This document shows positions 1-7,946 of a stretch of DNA of 58,777 nucleotides, piece after piece; position 1 is the stretch's first letter; each line of letters starts with the position of its first letter. Source of the DNA: Prevotella sp. (GTDB lineage: Bacteria > Bacteroidota > Bacteroidia > Bacteroidales > Bacteroidaceae). The notes under the pieces are model-generated. The model saw only the letters and a list, made by a program, of their open reading frames with translations. It was not told where the DNA came from and did not search any database. Location: the NCBI GenBank assembly GCA_017483805.1, contig JAFUUL010000161.1:1-58777 (forward strand). Direction: 5' to 3'. Made by a program: the position numbers and the translations under genes.

Positions 1-15
1 CAGGTCTTTCATCAT
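1..15 (-). CDS. First codons of a gene leaving the window on the left
   Basis: Two adjacent in-frame ATG codons on the minus strand (15-13 and 12-10) are followed by AAA GAC CTG up to the window edge, giving MMKDL. A good Bacteroidales promoter lies just upstream at 38-45 with a leader of about 17 bases, so a gene probably begins here. Nothing can be said about its product. Confidence 0.35.
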
Positions 16-37
16 AACAATGAATCTTAATCCGTGG

Positions 38-45
38 CAAAGTTA
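38..45 (-). promoter_or_regulatory. Promoter -7 box TAACTTTG for the gene at the left edge
   Basis: On the minus strand the sequence reads TTTG, 20 bases, then TAACTTTG. This fits the Bacteroidetes consensus TTTG-N19-21-TAnnTTTG. It lies downstream of the C10 protease gene and faces left, toward the start at 15. Confidence 0.5.
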
Positions 46-81
46 ATAAATAACTGAATAACAACCAAATACAAAGACTAT

Positions 82-104
82 TTTCTAATGGCGGTCATTA
101 GAAA
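82..104 (-). terminator. Hairpin just beyond the C10 protease stop
   Basis: TTTCTAATG and CATTAGAAA form a perfect 9-bp stem around a 5-base loop, about ten bases past the minus-strand stop codon. No strong U-run follows, so it is either a weak terminator or a 3'-end hairpin. Confidence 0.35.
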
Positions 105-114
105 TGGCTAAAAT

Positions 115-2454
115 TCAGTCTAACGACCGATTTGGGTTTATGGTTTTACTACCCTCTGCTACTGGAACAATAGATGGTTTATCAACAACAAAAGTGTTCA
201 CTTCATAAGATACGATATCAGATTGAAGACCATCTTTGATTGCTATTGCCTTGGCTATTCCGTTCCTTGTAAGTGATACGGGTTCCGTATACTTCAGGGA
301 AGAAACAGACGGCTCAACCCCATTGGCACTATAGGTATAGTAGATAGAAGCATCTTTGTCTGCACAGTTGATAGTCAGAATGTGCTGCTCGCTAACATTA
401 ATCGCAGGATTGGGGATGACAATATCATCCTCTTTCGGCTCTGTGAATTTCGTCTCATGATATTTTGAAACCACATTTCCAGTTACGGTCTCAACAACAC
501 CCCAGTAACCTATAATCTCCATAAGATTCTGAGAGGGGTATGTGATTATCTCTATGCTGTCAGCACTTGAGAAATTGTTCAGTTCATAGTTGTCCCCAAC
601 TATTTGCCTGTTGGCAAGTTTAAGTTTCCCATCTGTGTCTATTGTTCCACTTACATCTTTAATTGCAATGTTTCTGTTACTGAGCGCAGAATCTATGTTG
701 CTGAAATAGTACAATGTTGTATCTGCCATATCACGTGTTATCGTAATTTTCCATTTAGCACTCTCCCCATTTTGATTCAGTGCAGTGACATTGTATAGAC
801 CTTCTCGAATACTAGGATAAACAGGATCTGTGTGAATAACATCACTACCGTCGTCTACAATCGCTTTACGGTTCAAATACACCTTGTTGTCCTTTACAAT
901 GGCTCGATACCAATCCTTCTCACCATATTTTGTACGAACAAGTGTTGGCTTTTGGCTATTATCATGTTTTGCATATAACGCTACGTAATACTGGCTACCT
1001 TCGCTAAAAGTTGAAGAATCATAGCGGAAAGATGTTGTTTTCGTAGTAGAATTCCAATAGCCAGCAGATAAGCCGGAACCATTGAGTTGTGCTATGGTCT
1101 TTACCAAATTCCAATCTTTGTCAAATGCTCCTATTCCCAATTCTCCGGAGAAATTGTGTTGTTCATTTGAGAGGTTGCTACAACAATATGGCTGAAATAC
1201 GATCTCGGTCTTTGAATTAACAGTTACAATCGTGTCTAGTTGAAGAGTAATAGTGTAAAAAATATCTTTAGGCTCACCAATTTGTTCTGGCGTAACCCCA
1301 ATGACCATACCCTGGGTAGAATTAAAGTCGTAAGTAAGCAACCCACCTAACTGACTTGGATTAATCGCATCAACAGAAAAATAGCCGTCACAATTACCTT
1401 CCCATCCAAAATTGAAGTGGTATAGGCCATATTCATCCATTCCATCAAGAATAAATCGGTGACCTCCTTCTCCTATATTCTGACCTAAGAAAATAGTAGA
1501 ACCACTACCTCCATATAGAATGGGTCTTCCTGCTTTCAATTCATTTTCAATTAAAGTATTCCACTCCTCACTACTATAATAATCTTTAACCACATATTGC
1601 ATATTTGGGTTATAACCAAAATTGTGAATCATTGCATAGGGGATGTCTCCCGGATTTGCACTAGATGAAGTGTTATACTGCATTAATACCGAGGCACCAC
1701 AGGCATGCATCAGTTTGGCAACCTCTGTTCTCTGAGCATCTGTACTATTCTCGTCGTAGATATTAGTTATATTTTCCCAATTAAGAGTCAAGTCACTAAA
1801 ATTAAAACTATGAAACGACTTGGTTGATTTCAACCAGTAGAAAGCATTATCACCAGAACCATTTTGCGGGTACTTGTAATAATTCATAGCTTGTGCCATG
1901 GCGGTTGCAACACACCCAGATACGGATAACAGTGATTTTCCTTCGTCATCTTTGACAATAGGGCAATCTAAATTATAAGGATTATCTTGCCCCCATAATG
2001 ACTGAATGAGTGGAGCAATAGGCGTCTTTTTCCCATCTCGCTTGGCCCTATGCACTAGTTGACTCTCTTCTACTAAAGAATATTGATTGTTATACGATTC
2101 CATCAAAAAGAGCAATCCATCTGGTACATCATCTTCATCAAAAGTACCATTGTCTGAATAGCCCAAAATTTGATACATTCTTTCATCAGCAGAGACAATT
2201 ACAAAGCGGTTGTTCGCTTCGTCATTCACCACATAGAAACTAGCATTCTTTGCCTGTGCGCGTTTTGCTCCTGGGACTCTCCTCTGAATTTGAGTCCTCA
2301 CTTTCTGATTTGACACAACAGACAGTTGAGTAGACAGGCCATTCTTTCCAAAAAACTCCTGAGCGATCTGCATTGCTTCTTGTTCGCTCCTGTGCTGGGC
2401 AAACACACTACTGCTGACGATCAGCAGAAAAAGGGATAGTAATAATTTCTGCAT
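115..2454 (-). CDS. Secreted C10 (streptopain-like) cysteine protease
   Basis: Predicted exported papain-fold protease of family C10 (SpeB/streptopain type). Residues 1-20 are a signal peptide ending near VFAQ. Residues 21 to about 145 look like the Spi-type inhibitory propeptide of these zymogens (AMQIAQEFF, then a FYVVNDEANNRFVIVSADE strand). The catalytic domain has Cys181 in SVSGCVATAMAQ, His332 in GGHRFILDG and the FNFGWEGNCDGYF block around Trp351. The remaining 400 residues are beta-rich and include a chitobiase-like segment (ASIYYTY). At 779 aa it is far longer than SpeB (about 400), as usual in Bacteroidales. I see no T9SS sorting domain at the C-terminus. The gene is visibly more AT-rich than its neighbours, which suggests a different origin. 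It appears monocistronic, behind a long leader. Confidence 0.88.
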   Translation of the reverse strand: MQKLLLSLFLLIVSSSVFAQHRSEQEAMQIAQEFFGKNGLSTQLSVVSNQKVRTQIQRRVPGAKRAQAKNASFYVVNDEANNRFVIVSADERMYQILGYSDNGTFDEDDVPDGLLFLMESYNNQYSLVEESQLVHRAKRDGKKTPIAPLIQSLWGQDNPYNLDCPIVKDDEGKSLLSVSGCVATAMAQAMNYYKYPQNGSGDNAFYWLKSTKSFHSFNFSDLTLNWENITNIYDENSTDAQRTEVAKLMHACGASVLMQYNTSSSANPGDIPYAMIHNFGYNPNMQYVVKDYYSSEEWNTLIENELKAGRPILYGGSGSTIFLGQNIGEGGHRFILDGMDEYGLYHFNFGWEGNCDGYFSVDAINPSQLGGLLTYDFNSTQGMVIGVTPEQIGEPKDIFYTITLQLDTIVTVNSKTEIVFQPYCCSNLSNEQHNFSGELGIGAFDKDWNLVKTIAQLNGSGLSAGYWNSTTKTTSFRYDSSTFSEGSQYYVALYAKHDNSQKPTLVRTKYGEKDWYRAIVKDNKVYLNRKAIVDDGSDVIHTDPVYPSIREGLYNVTALNQNGESAKWKITITRDMADTTLYYFSNIDSALSNRNIAIKDVSGTIDTDGKLKLANRQIVGDNYELNNFSSADSIEIITYPSQNLMEIIGYWGVVETVTGNVVSKYHETKFTEPKEDDIVIPNPAINVSEQHILTINCADKDASIYYTYSANGVEPSVSSLKYTEPVSLTRNGIAKAIAIKDGLQSDIVSYEVNTFVVDKPSIVPVAEGSKTINPNRSLD

Positions 2455-2817
2455 AATAATTGTTTTTAGTTGTTTATAAAGTTTATTGTTTTATTGGTTA
2501 TATCTGTACACACAAAATGGCGCAGGCTTCTCGCCGTTTGCCTATCCCTCTGGTCACAGGCCTTCCCTTGCCTCTCCGTTACAGGATAGACAACGCTGGG
2601 TCGGCCCACGCCAGTACATAACCGTATATAGGAATGCCACATCGATGGATGTATCCACCCATTGACGCACGATAATGCACTATGCGCCGACGCTACGCTG
2701 CCATCTGCCTGATAACGGATCGATATTGGGAAGTTCGTGACCGTCAGGACAGACGTTTCGTAAACGTCTATTTCATCAATGTACACGCCAAGTGCCCCAC
2801 AGAGGAACATCCAAGCG
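2455..2817 (-). promoter_or_regulatory. Long structured 5' leader of the C10 protease gene
   Basis: About 360 transcribed bases separate the promoter box at 2824-2831 from the protease ATG. The leader is GC-rich, unlike the gene, and has several hairpins: a perfect 8-bp stem with a 3-base loop at 2751-2769 (AGACGTTT/AAACGTCT), a CTATCC...GGATAG pairing enclosing smaller stems, TGGGCCGACCCA, and GGCGAGAAGCC near the 3' end. A 159-codon frame crosses the region but begins upstream of the promoter and resembles no family I know, so I read it as RNA rather than protein. It could be a cis-regulatory RNA or a separate small RNA. Confidence 0.45.
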
Positions 2818-2823
2818 ATGCGG

Positions 2824-2831
2824 CAAAGATA
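2824..2831 (-). promoter_or_regulatory. Promoter -7 box TATCTTTG for the C10 protease
   Basis: Exact match to TAnnTTTG on the minus strand. It would start transcription near 2817 and give a leader of about 360 bases. Confidence 0.55.
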
Positions 2832-2976
2832 CGAATAATTATTGTTTTGGCCAAACATTTTCTGGTCTTTTTTCTTTCGGTACCCTTTTTTAGGTTGCAA
2901 AGATACCGATTGCGGATGAGTTTTGACAGTCTTTTGGATTGCCAAAACTTAGTTGCGTTTATTTGTCTTCTGCTTA

Positions 2977-3517
2977 TTTACGCTACAATGAATTTTTCGA
3001 AAAATATCTGTCACTTCTATCACTTTCCTTTGTTTATCGTGGTTTCAGGGGTGGCAGATGGGGTGATAGATGTGATAGATTTTACATTTTTTCACTAAAA
3101 AAGTGCGCTTTGGTGGGCCAAAAACTGCCATTTTTGAAAAAACAGCATTGCGGGCCGTCGCGGCACACGGGGAGCAAGCATTTGTTCCAGGCTTTGGAAT
3201 GGGGGCTTCCAGGGGGTGGAACAATTTGTTCCAAGGCCTGGAAGGTTTTGTTCCAAGGCTTGGAACATTTTGTTCCAGGGGGTGGAAGGTTTTGTTCCAG
3301 GGGGTGGAACATTTTCGGGCTATCGCGAATGCGCTCTCTAAGTGGAGCGATGATTTTGAAAAATGCGGATTTTTTGCCAAAATTACAGATATTTTATTCT
3401 TAATTTCCGTTAAATCTGTCATATCTATCACCCCATCTGCCACCCCTGAAATGCCGATAAACAAAGGAAAGTGATAGAAGTGACAGATATTTTTCGAAAA
3501 TTTCCTTGTAGGCGAAA
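2977..3517. repeat. 541-bp inverted-repeat element with internal TTCC...GGAA palindromes
   Basis: The left arm (2977-3083) and right arm (3412-3517) are inverted copies of about 105 bp with few mismatches. Both contain TGTCACTTCTATCACTTTCC, TTTGTTTATCG, TTTCAGGGGTGGCAGATGGG and a GTGATAGAT-type stretch. Between them lie about 330 bases with a cluster of short palindromes (3183-3310). No transposase and no obvious target duplication are visible. The right arm ends 16 bases from the dinB stop codon. Several reading frames cross the element, but their sequence simply mirrors the repeats. A second element of the same plan is at 42841-43111. Confidence 0.75.
3183..3310. repeat. Cluster of TTCCA-N5-TGGAA palindromes
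   Basis: Six units with the frame TTCCA...TGGAA: centres AGGCTT, AGGGGGT (three times), AAGGCCT and AAGGCTT. The unit at 3249-3267 (TGTTCCAAGGCTTGGAACA) is a perfect 19-bp palindrome about one central base. Outer bases are conserved and centres vary. Spacing is irregular, so this is not a CRISPR. Confidence 0.75.
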
Positions 3518-3533
3518 GCCGGCGACATTGCGA

Positions 3534-4634
3534 TCACCAGGGCAGGAACTCGAGTTCCAGTTCCCGCCACTCGCCGCGGGAGGGCGACGGCCTGTCTTGC
3601 TGCTGGGCGTGGCCGGAGACGCCGAGACCCAGCAGACGGACGGGGTGGGAGGCGGTGATGTCGACCTGACGGAGCAGTTGCTTGGCCAGGGGCAGGATGT
3701 CGGCCTTGCGGAGGAGCACCCGGTCCTGGGTGATGCTGCGCGTGACCTGCTGGAAGTCGGCATACTTGACCTTGAGGGTGAGCGTGCGGCCCTCGAAGCC
3801 GCTCTTGGCGATGCGGCGCTCCAGTTCCTCGACGGTGTGGTAGAGTTCGATGATGATCTGCGAGGACTTGTGGATGTCGGTCAGGAAGGTCTGCTCGCAA
3901 CTGACCGACTTGCGCTCCCACTCGGCTACGACGGGACGCTCGTCGATGCCGCGGGCGAAGTCGTAGAAGACGCGCCCCATCTTGCCGAACTCCTTGGTGA
4001 GGTGGCCCAGGGAGAAGCGCTGCAGGTCGGCCCCGATGAAGATGCCCATGCGGTGCATATGGTCGGCCGTCTTCTGCCCCACGCCCCAGATGCGCTCCAC
4101 GTGGAGTTGGTCGATGAAGGCCTGGGCGCGGTCGGGATGGATGACGCAGAGGCCGTCGGGCTTGCGGTAGTCGCTGGCTATCTTGGCCAGGAACTTGCAG
4201 TAACTGACGCCGGCCGATGCCGTCAGGCCCGTCTCGTGCTTGATGCGCTGCTTGATCTCGCGGGCGCAGTCGACGGCCAGTGGGATGGCCCGCTTGTTGT
4301 CGGTCACGTCGAGGAAGGCCTCGTCGAGCGACAGGGGCTCGATGAGGTCGGTATAGTCGTGGAAAATCTCATGAATCTGGGCCGACACCTCTTTATATAT
4401 ATGGAAGTGGGGCTCGACGACCACCAGCGAGGGACAGAGGCGGCGGGCCGTGACGAGGGGCTGGGCCGAGTGGACGCCATAGCGGCGGGCCTCGTAACTG
4501 GCTGTGGAGACGACGGACCGCGGCCCGTCGTGGGCCACCGCCACGGGCAGTCCACGGAGGGCCGGATTGTCCCGCTGCTCAACGGCAGCATAGAACTGAT
4601 CCATGTCTACATGTATGATGCGTCTCGGCTCCAT
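3534..4634 (-). CDS. dinB: DNA polymerase IV (Y family)
   Basis: Error-prone Y-family translesion polymerase, cytoplasmic. Catalytic carboxylates are Asp10 in HVDMD and Asp104/Glu105 in PLSLDEAFLD. The steric-gate position is Tyr15 (QFYAAVEQ), where E. coli DinB has Phe. SYEARRYGVHSAQP, GVSYCKFLAKIASDYRKPDG and the helix-hairpin-helix VERIWGVGQKTADHM are typical. The little-finger domain runs from about residue 235, and the C-terminus ELELEFLPW could serve as a beta-clamp-binding tail. Length (366 aa) is normal. The gene stands alone, with its own promoter box 14 bases upstream of the ATG. A 414-codon frame on the opposite strand is a GC-codon artefact. Confidence 0.96.
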   Translation of the reverse strand: MEPRRIIHVDMDQFYAAVEQRDNPALRGLPVAVAHDGPRSVVSTASYEARRYGVHSAQPLVTARRLCPSLVVVEPHFHIYKEVSAQIHEIFHDYTDLIEPLSLDEAFLDVTDNKRAIPLAVDCAREIKQRIKHETGLTASAGVSYCKFLAKIASDYRKPDGLCVIHPDRAQAFIDQLHVERIWGVGQKTADHMHRMGIFIGADLQRFSLGHLTKEFGKMGRVFYDFARGIDERPVVAEWERKSVSCEQTFLTDIHKSSQIIIELYHTVEELERRIAKSGFEGRTLTLKVKYADFQQVTRSITQDRVLLRKADILPLAKQLLRQVDITASHPVRLLGLGVSGHAQQQDRPSPSRGEWRELELEFLPW

Positions 4635-4647
4635 TCGCTTCGAGGGG

Positions 4648-4655
4648 CAAAATTA
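4648..4655 (-). promoter_or_regulatory. Promoter -7 box TAATTTTG for dinB
   Basis: Fits TAnnTTTG on the minus strand, 14 bases from the ATG, which implies a leader of fewer than ten bases. No LexA-like box was recognised. Confidence 0.4.
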
Positions 4656-4770
4656 CGAAAAAGCGACGAAAAAACCCTGAAAGGCGCGTTAATAATGCCT
4701 GATTTTGTTAAATAATCGTAAATCATGGCCCAAATTCTCAATCGTCGATTCCCAATTCTCAATTTATTAG

Positions 4771-4778
4771 TACCTTTG
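4771..4778 (+). promoter_or_regulatory. Promoter -7 box TACCTTTG for rplM-rpsI
   Basis: Exact TAnnTTTG match, 155 bases before the rplM start codon. A near-repeat of CCCAAATTCTCAAT / CCCAATTCTCAATTT lies directly upstream (about 4730-4762). Confidence 0.6.
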
Positions 4779-4784
4779 CAGTCC

Positions 4785-4932
4785 GATTATTCGGGGAGAG
4801 TCTTAGAATCCCCACGGGCGTCGTGTAAATAGTGCCTGTCTTTGGCCGGACGGCACGGTTTGTGAATCGGCGTTCAACAAAAGAAACTTTATAAAGTAAA
4901 AGAACTGTTTTTTAGTAAATTTAAACGAAGAA
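4785..4932 (+). promoter_or_regulatory. Candidate ribosomal-protein leader upstream of rplM
   Basis: The 148-base leader holds two hairpins followed by an A/T-rich stretch before the ATG: GGGGA...TCCCC (4793-4813) and GTGCC-GTC...GAC-GGCAC (4832-4856). A structured leader directly ahead of L13 suggests autogenous control by a ribosomal protein, as known for several L13 operons. The match to a specific Rfam family is not shown here. Confidence 0.4.
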
Positions 4933-5394
4933 ATGAACACTTTAAGTTACAAGACCGTCTCTATTAACAAGGAGACAGCCAAGAAGGAGTGGGTGGTCAT
5001 CGACGCTACCGATCAGGTGGTGGGCCGTCTCGCTTCGAAGGTCGCCAAGTTGATTCGTGGCAAATACAAGCCCAGTTTCACTCCGCACGTTGACTGCGGC
5101 GACAACGTCATCATCATCAATGCTGCCAAGGTGAAGTTCACCGGCAAGAAGGAGACCGACAAGGTCTACACCCGTTATACTGGCTATCCCGGTGGTCAGC
5201 GCTTCAACACGCCCGCCGAACTGCGCAAGAAGCCCAACGGCATCGACAAGATGCTGCGCCACGCAGTGAAGGGTATGCTGCCCAAAGGCCCCCTCGGCCG
5301 CAGCCTGCTGAACAACCTCTACATCTATGAGGGCACAGAGCACAAGCACGAGGCTCAGCAGCCGAAGGCTATTGATATTAACCAGTATAAATAA
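4933..5394 (+). CDS. rplM: 50S ribosomal protein L13
   Basis: Large-subunit protein, 153 aa, normal length. It starts MNTLSYKTVSINKETAKKEW and shows the L13 signature blocks VVIDATDQVVGRLASKVAK, YTRYTGYPGG and HAVKGMLPKGPLGR. It is the first gene of an L13-S9 pair that is conserved across bacteria. rpsI follows after 12 bases. Confidence 0.98.
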   Translation: MNTLSYKTVSINKETAKKEWVVIDATDQVVGRLASKVAKLIRGKYKPSFTPHVDCGDNVIIINAAKVKFTGKKETDKVYTRYTGYPGGQRFNTPAELRKKPNGIDKMLRHAVKGMLPKGPLGRSLLNNLYIYEGTEHKHEAQQPKAIDINQYK

Positions 5395-5406
5395 TAATAG
5401 GTAAAG

Positions 5407-5793
5407 ATGGAAGTAATTAACGCAATAGGTCGTCGCAAGAGTTCAGTGGCTCGTGTGTATCTGTCGGAAGGTACCGGCAAAATTACGATCAACAAGAAGG
5501 ATTTAACCGAATATTTCCCCTCTGCCATTCTGCAGTATGTGGTGAAGCAGCCGCTGAACCTGCTGGAGTGCGCTGAGAAGTACGACATCAAGGTGAACCT
5601 CGACGGTGGTGGCTTCACTGGCCAGAGCCAGGCTCTGCGCCTGGCCATCGCCCGTGCACTGGTGAAGGTGAACGCCGAGGACAAGAAGACGCTGAAGGAT
5701 CAGGGCTTCCTGACACGCGACAGCCGCGAGGTAGAGCGCAAGAAGCCGGGTCGTCCCAAGGCACGTCGTCGCTTCCAGTTCAGTAAGCGTTAA
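5407..5793 (+). CDS. rpsI: 30S ribosomal protein S9
   Basis: Small-subunit protein, 128 aa. GRRKSSVARVYL at the N-terminus, GGGFTGQSQALRLAIARAL in the middle and the basic tail KKPGRPKARRRFQFSKR (which reaches toward the P-site tRNA) identify it. Co-transcribed with rplM. Confidence 0.98.
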   Translation: MEVINAIGRRKSSVARVYLSEGTGKITINKKDLTEYFPSAILQYVVKQPLNLLECAEKYDIKVNLDGGGFTGQSQALRLAIARALVKVNAEDKKTLKDQGFLTRDSREVERKKPGRPKARRRFQFSKR

Positions 5794-5910
5794 ACAGACT
5801 GGACTACGTTTAGTATCTAAACTCCTGAGATTTCTTTACGAACTACTTGGGGGCTGATCTAACAAGATTAAAAAGAAAGTAAACAACCAAATTAAATCAA
5901 AGAGAAAAAA

Positions 5911-6759
5911 ATGGCAAGAACAAATTTTGACCAGTTGCTGCAGGCCGGCTGCCACTTCGGCCACCTGAAGCGTAAGTGGAACCCCGCCATGGCTCCCTAT
6001 ATCTACACTGAGCGCAATGGTATTCACATCATCGACCTGCACAAGACCGTCGTGAAGATTGACGATGCAGCAGAGGCCCTGAAGAACATTGCCCGCCAGG
6101 GTAAGAAAATCCTCTTCGTAGGTACTAAGAAACAGACTAAAGAAGTGATTGCCGAGAAGGCAACCAGCGTGAATATGCCCTACGTCATCGAGCGTTGGCC
6201 CGGTGGTATGCTGACCAACTTCCCCACCATCCGCAAGGCCGTGAAGAAGATGGCAACCATCGACAAACTGATGAGCGACGGCACCTTCGGCAACCTGTCG
6301 AAGCGTGAGTTGCTGCAGGTGACCCGCCAGCGCGCCAAGTTGGAGAAGAACCTCGGTTCTATCGTCGACCTGACCCGCCTGCCCAGCGCCCTGTTTGTGG
6401 TTGACGTGATGAAGGAGCACATCGCCGTGGCTGAGGCCAACCGTCTGGGTATCCCCGTGTTCGGCATCGTCGACACCAACAGCGATCCCAAGAACATCGA
6501 CTTCGTGATTCCCGCCAACGATGATGCCAAGGACAGCGTAGAGGCCGTGCTGAACGCCTGCTGCGCCGCCATCGCCGAGGGTCTGGAGGAGCGCAAGGCC
6601 GAGAAGGCCGACGAGAAGGCTGCCGAGGCTCAGGCCGAGGGTGAGGCCGAAGAGGCTAAGCCCAAGCGCACCCGTCGTGCCCGCAAGGACGAAGAGGCTC
6701 CCGCCGCTCCCGCCGAGGAGGCCGCTCCCGCCGAGGAGGCCGCTCCCGCTGCAGAGTAA
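5911..6759 (+). CDS. rpsB: 30S ribosomal protein S2
   Basis: Small-subunit protein. The conserved core covers residues 1 to about 230: LLQAGCHFGHLKRKWNPAM, IHIIDLHKT, FVGTKKQ, ERWPGGMLTNFPTIRK, GIPVFGIVDTNSDP. The C-terminal 50 residues are a low-complexity Ala/Glu/Lys tail ending in PAEEAAPAEEAAPAAE, which makes the protein 282 aa rather than about 240. Such acidic tails are common in Bacteroidetes S2. The 117 bases after rpsI contain no recognisable -7 box, so it is probably read through from rplM. The stop codon abuts a TTAAGAA repeat that fills the gap to tsf. Confidence 0.97.
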   Translation: MARTNFDQLLQAGCHFGHLKRKWNPAMAPYIYTERNGIHIIDLHKTVVKIDDAAEALKNIARQGKKILFVGTKKQTKEVIAEKATSVNMPYVIERWPGGMLTNFPTIRKAVKKMATIDKLMSDGTFGNLSKRELLQVTRQRAKLEKNLGSIVDLTRLPSALFVVDVMKEHIAVAEANRLGIPVFGIVDTNSDPKNIDFVIPANDDAKDSVEAVLNACCAAIAEGLEERKAEKADEKAAEAQAEGEAEEAKPKRTRRARKDEEAPAAPAEEAAPAEEAAPAAE

Positions 6760-6824
6760 TTAAGAGTTAAGAATTAAGAATTAAGAGTTGTCGGCTTTGC
6801 CGATTAAGAATTAAGAATTAAGAA
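6757..6824 (+). repeat. TTAAGAA heptamer repeat with hairpin, rpsB-tsf gap
   Basis: The gap between rpsB and tsf consists almost wholly of TTAAGAA/TTAAGAG units, interrupted by the hairpin TCGGC-TTT-GCCGA (6791-6803). The same block, with a compensated stem change, fills the malQ-GH97 gap on the minus strand (29532-29603). Period 7 with TAA in the unit gives stops in all three forward frames. Confidence 0.8.
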
Positions 6825-6826
6825 TT

Positions 6827-7822
6827 ATGGCAATTTCAATTGATGATATCAAGAAACTGCGCGCTATGACCGGTGCCGGTCTGGCCGACGTGAAGAAGGC
6901 CCTGACCGAGGCCGAAGGCGACTTCGACCGTGCCAAGGAACTGCTCCGCGAGCGTGGTCTGGCTATCGCCGCCAAGCGCTCTGACCGCGAGACTTCCAAC
7001 GGTTGCGTGCTCGTGAAGAAGGTGAACGGCTTTGCCGCCACCCTCGCCCTGAAGTGTGAGACTGACTTTGTGGCCAATGGTGCCGACTTCATCGCCCTGA
7101 CCCAGTCGATCCTCGACGCCGCCATCGCAGCCAAGGCTGCCGACCTGGAGGCTGTCAAGGCCCTCGACATCAACGGCCAGACTGCTCAGGAGGCTGTGAC
7201 CCAGCGCTCGGGCATCACCGGCGAGAAGATGGAACTGGACGGCTATCTGACCCTCGAGGGTGAGAACGTCGAAGTGTACGACCACATGGGCAAGCACATC
7301 CTCTGCACCATGGTTCAGACCAACAAGGAGAACGCCGAGGTAGGCCACAAACTGGCCATGCAGGTGGCTGCCATGAAGCCCGTGGCCCTGAACGCCGAGC
7401 AGGTGGACCAGAAGATCCTGGACGAGGAGTACAAGACCGCCGTCGAGAAGACCAAACTCGAGCAGGTGGAGAAGTATGTGGAGATGAAACTGAAGAAGGC
7501 TGGCATCAACCCCAACCTCGTGGACAGCGAAGACCACATCGAGAGCAACATGGCCAAGGGATGGCTCACCCAGGAGCAGGCTGACGAGGCCCGCAAACTG
7601 ATTGAGGCCTCTAAGGCTGAGGGCGAGGCCCAGTTGAAGATGCCCATGATCGAGAACATCGCCAAGGGCCGTGTGCAGAAGTTCCTGAAGGAGAACTGCC
7701 TGGTGGACCAGGAGTTCCAGTTCGGCGACGGCGACAAGGCTACCGTTGCCCAGTGGCTGAAGGCACAGGACAAGGAACTCGACATCGTGGCTTTCCGTCG
7801 CTTCACGCTCGTGGCAGAATAA
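6827..7822 (+). CDS. tsf: Elongation factor Ts
   Basis: Guanine-nucleotide exchange factor for EF-Tu, 331 aa. The N-terminal UBA-like domain reads IKKLRAMTGAGLADVKKAL, followed by the core motif ALKCETDFVANGADF. Residues 55-330 form the two EF-Tu-contacting subdomains. It follows rpsB, the classic S2-EF-Ts pairing, across a 67-base gap made of heptamer repeats. A strong terminator follows the stop codon. Confidence 0.97.
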   Translation: MAISIDDIKKLRAMTGAGLADVKKALTEAEGDFDRAKELLRERGLAIAAKRSDRETSNGCVLVKKVNGFAATLALKCETDFVANGADFIALTQSILDAAIAAKAADLEAVKALDINGQTAQEAVTQRSGITGEKMELDGYLTLEGENVEVYDHMGKHILCTMVQTNKENAEVGHKLAMQVAAMKPVALNAEQVDQKILDEEYKTAVEKTKLEQVEKYVEMKLKKAGINPNLVDSEDHIESNMAKGWLTQEQADEARKLIEASKAEGEAQLKMPMIENIAKGRVQKFLKENCLVDQEFQFGDGDKATVAQWLKAQDKELDIVAFRRFTLVAE

Positions 7823-7846
7823 TTGTAGAAATACTTTTGATACGAG

Positions 7847-7884
7847 AATCGGCAATGTCGTTTTGGCATTGCCGATTTTTGTTT
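7847..7884 (+). terminator. Intrinsic terminator after tsf
   Basis: AATCGGCAATG pairs with CATTGCCGATT (11-bp stem), followed by TTTTGTTT. It closes the ribosomal-protein unit. Confidence 0.8.
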
Positions 7885-7913
7885 AAACATTTGGTGGTAT
7901 GAATGATTTTTCG

Positions 7914-7921
7914 TATCTTTG
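7914..7921 (+). promoter_or_regulatory. Promoter TTTG-N20-TATCTTTG for the PP2C-to-M3 unit
   Basis: TTTG at 7890-7893 is followed by 20 bases and TATCTTTG, a full consensus Bacteroidetes promoter. It is the only good promoter I see before the twelve co-directional genes ending at 23655. Confidence 0.65.
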
Positions 7922-7946
7922 CACCCAAGTAGAGTAGTATTGTCAC

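Noticed and set aside
2466-2945. 159-codon minus-strand frame upstream of the C10 protease
   Set aside because: It begins upstream of the promoter box at 2824-2831, resembles no known family, and the region is hairpin-rich; treated as a leader RNA.
3183-3310. CRISPR array
   Set aside because: Units are short palindromes at irregular spacing with no constant-length spacers, and there are no cas genes.
2939-3464. Several frames of 75-155 codons crossing the first inverted-repeat element
   Set aside because: Their sequences simply translate the arms and palindromes in different registers, on both strands.
3471-4715. 414-codon plus-strand frame opposite dinB
   Set aside because: It is the mirror of dinB, which matches its family end to end; long antisense frames occur opposite most GC-rich genes here.
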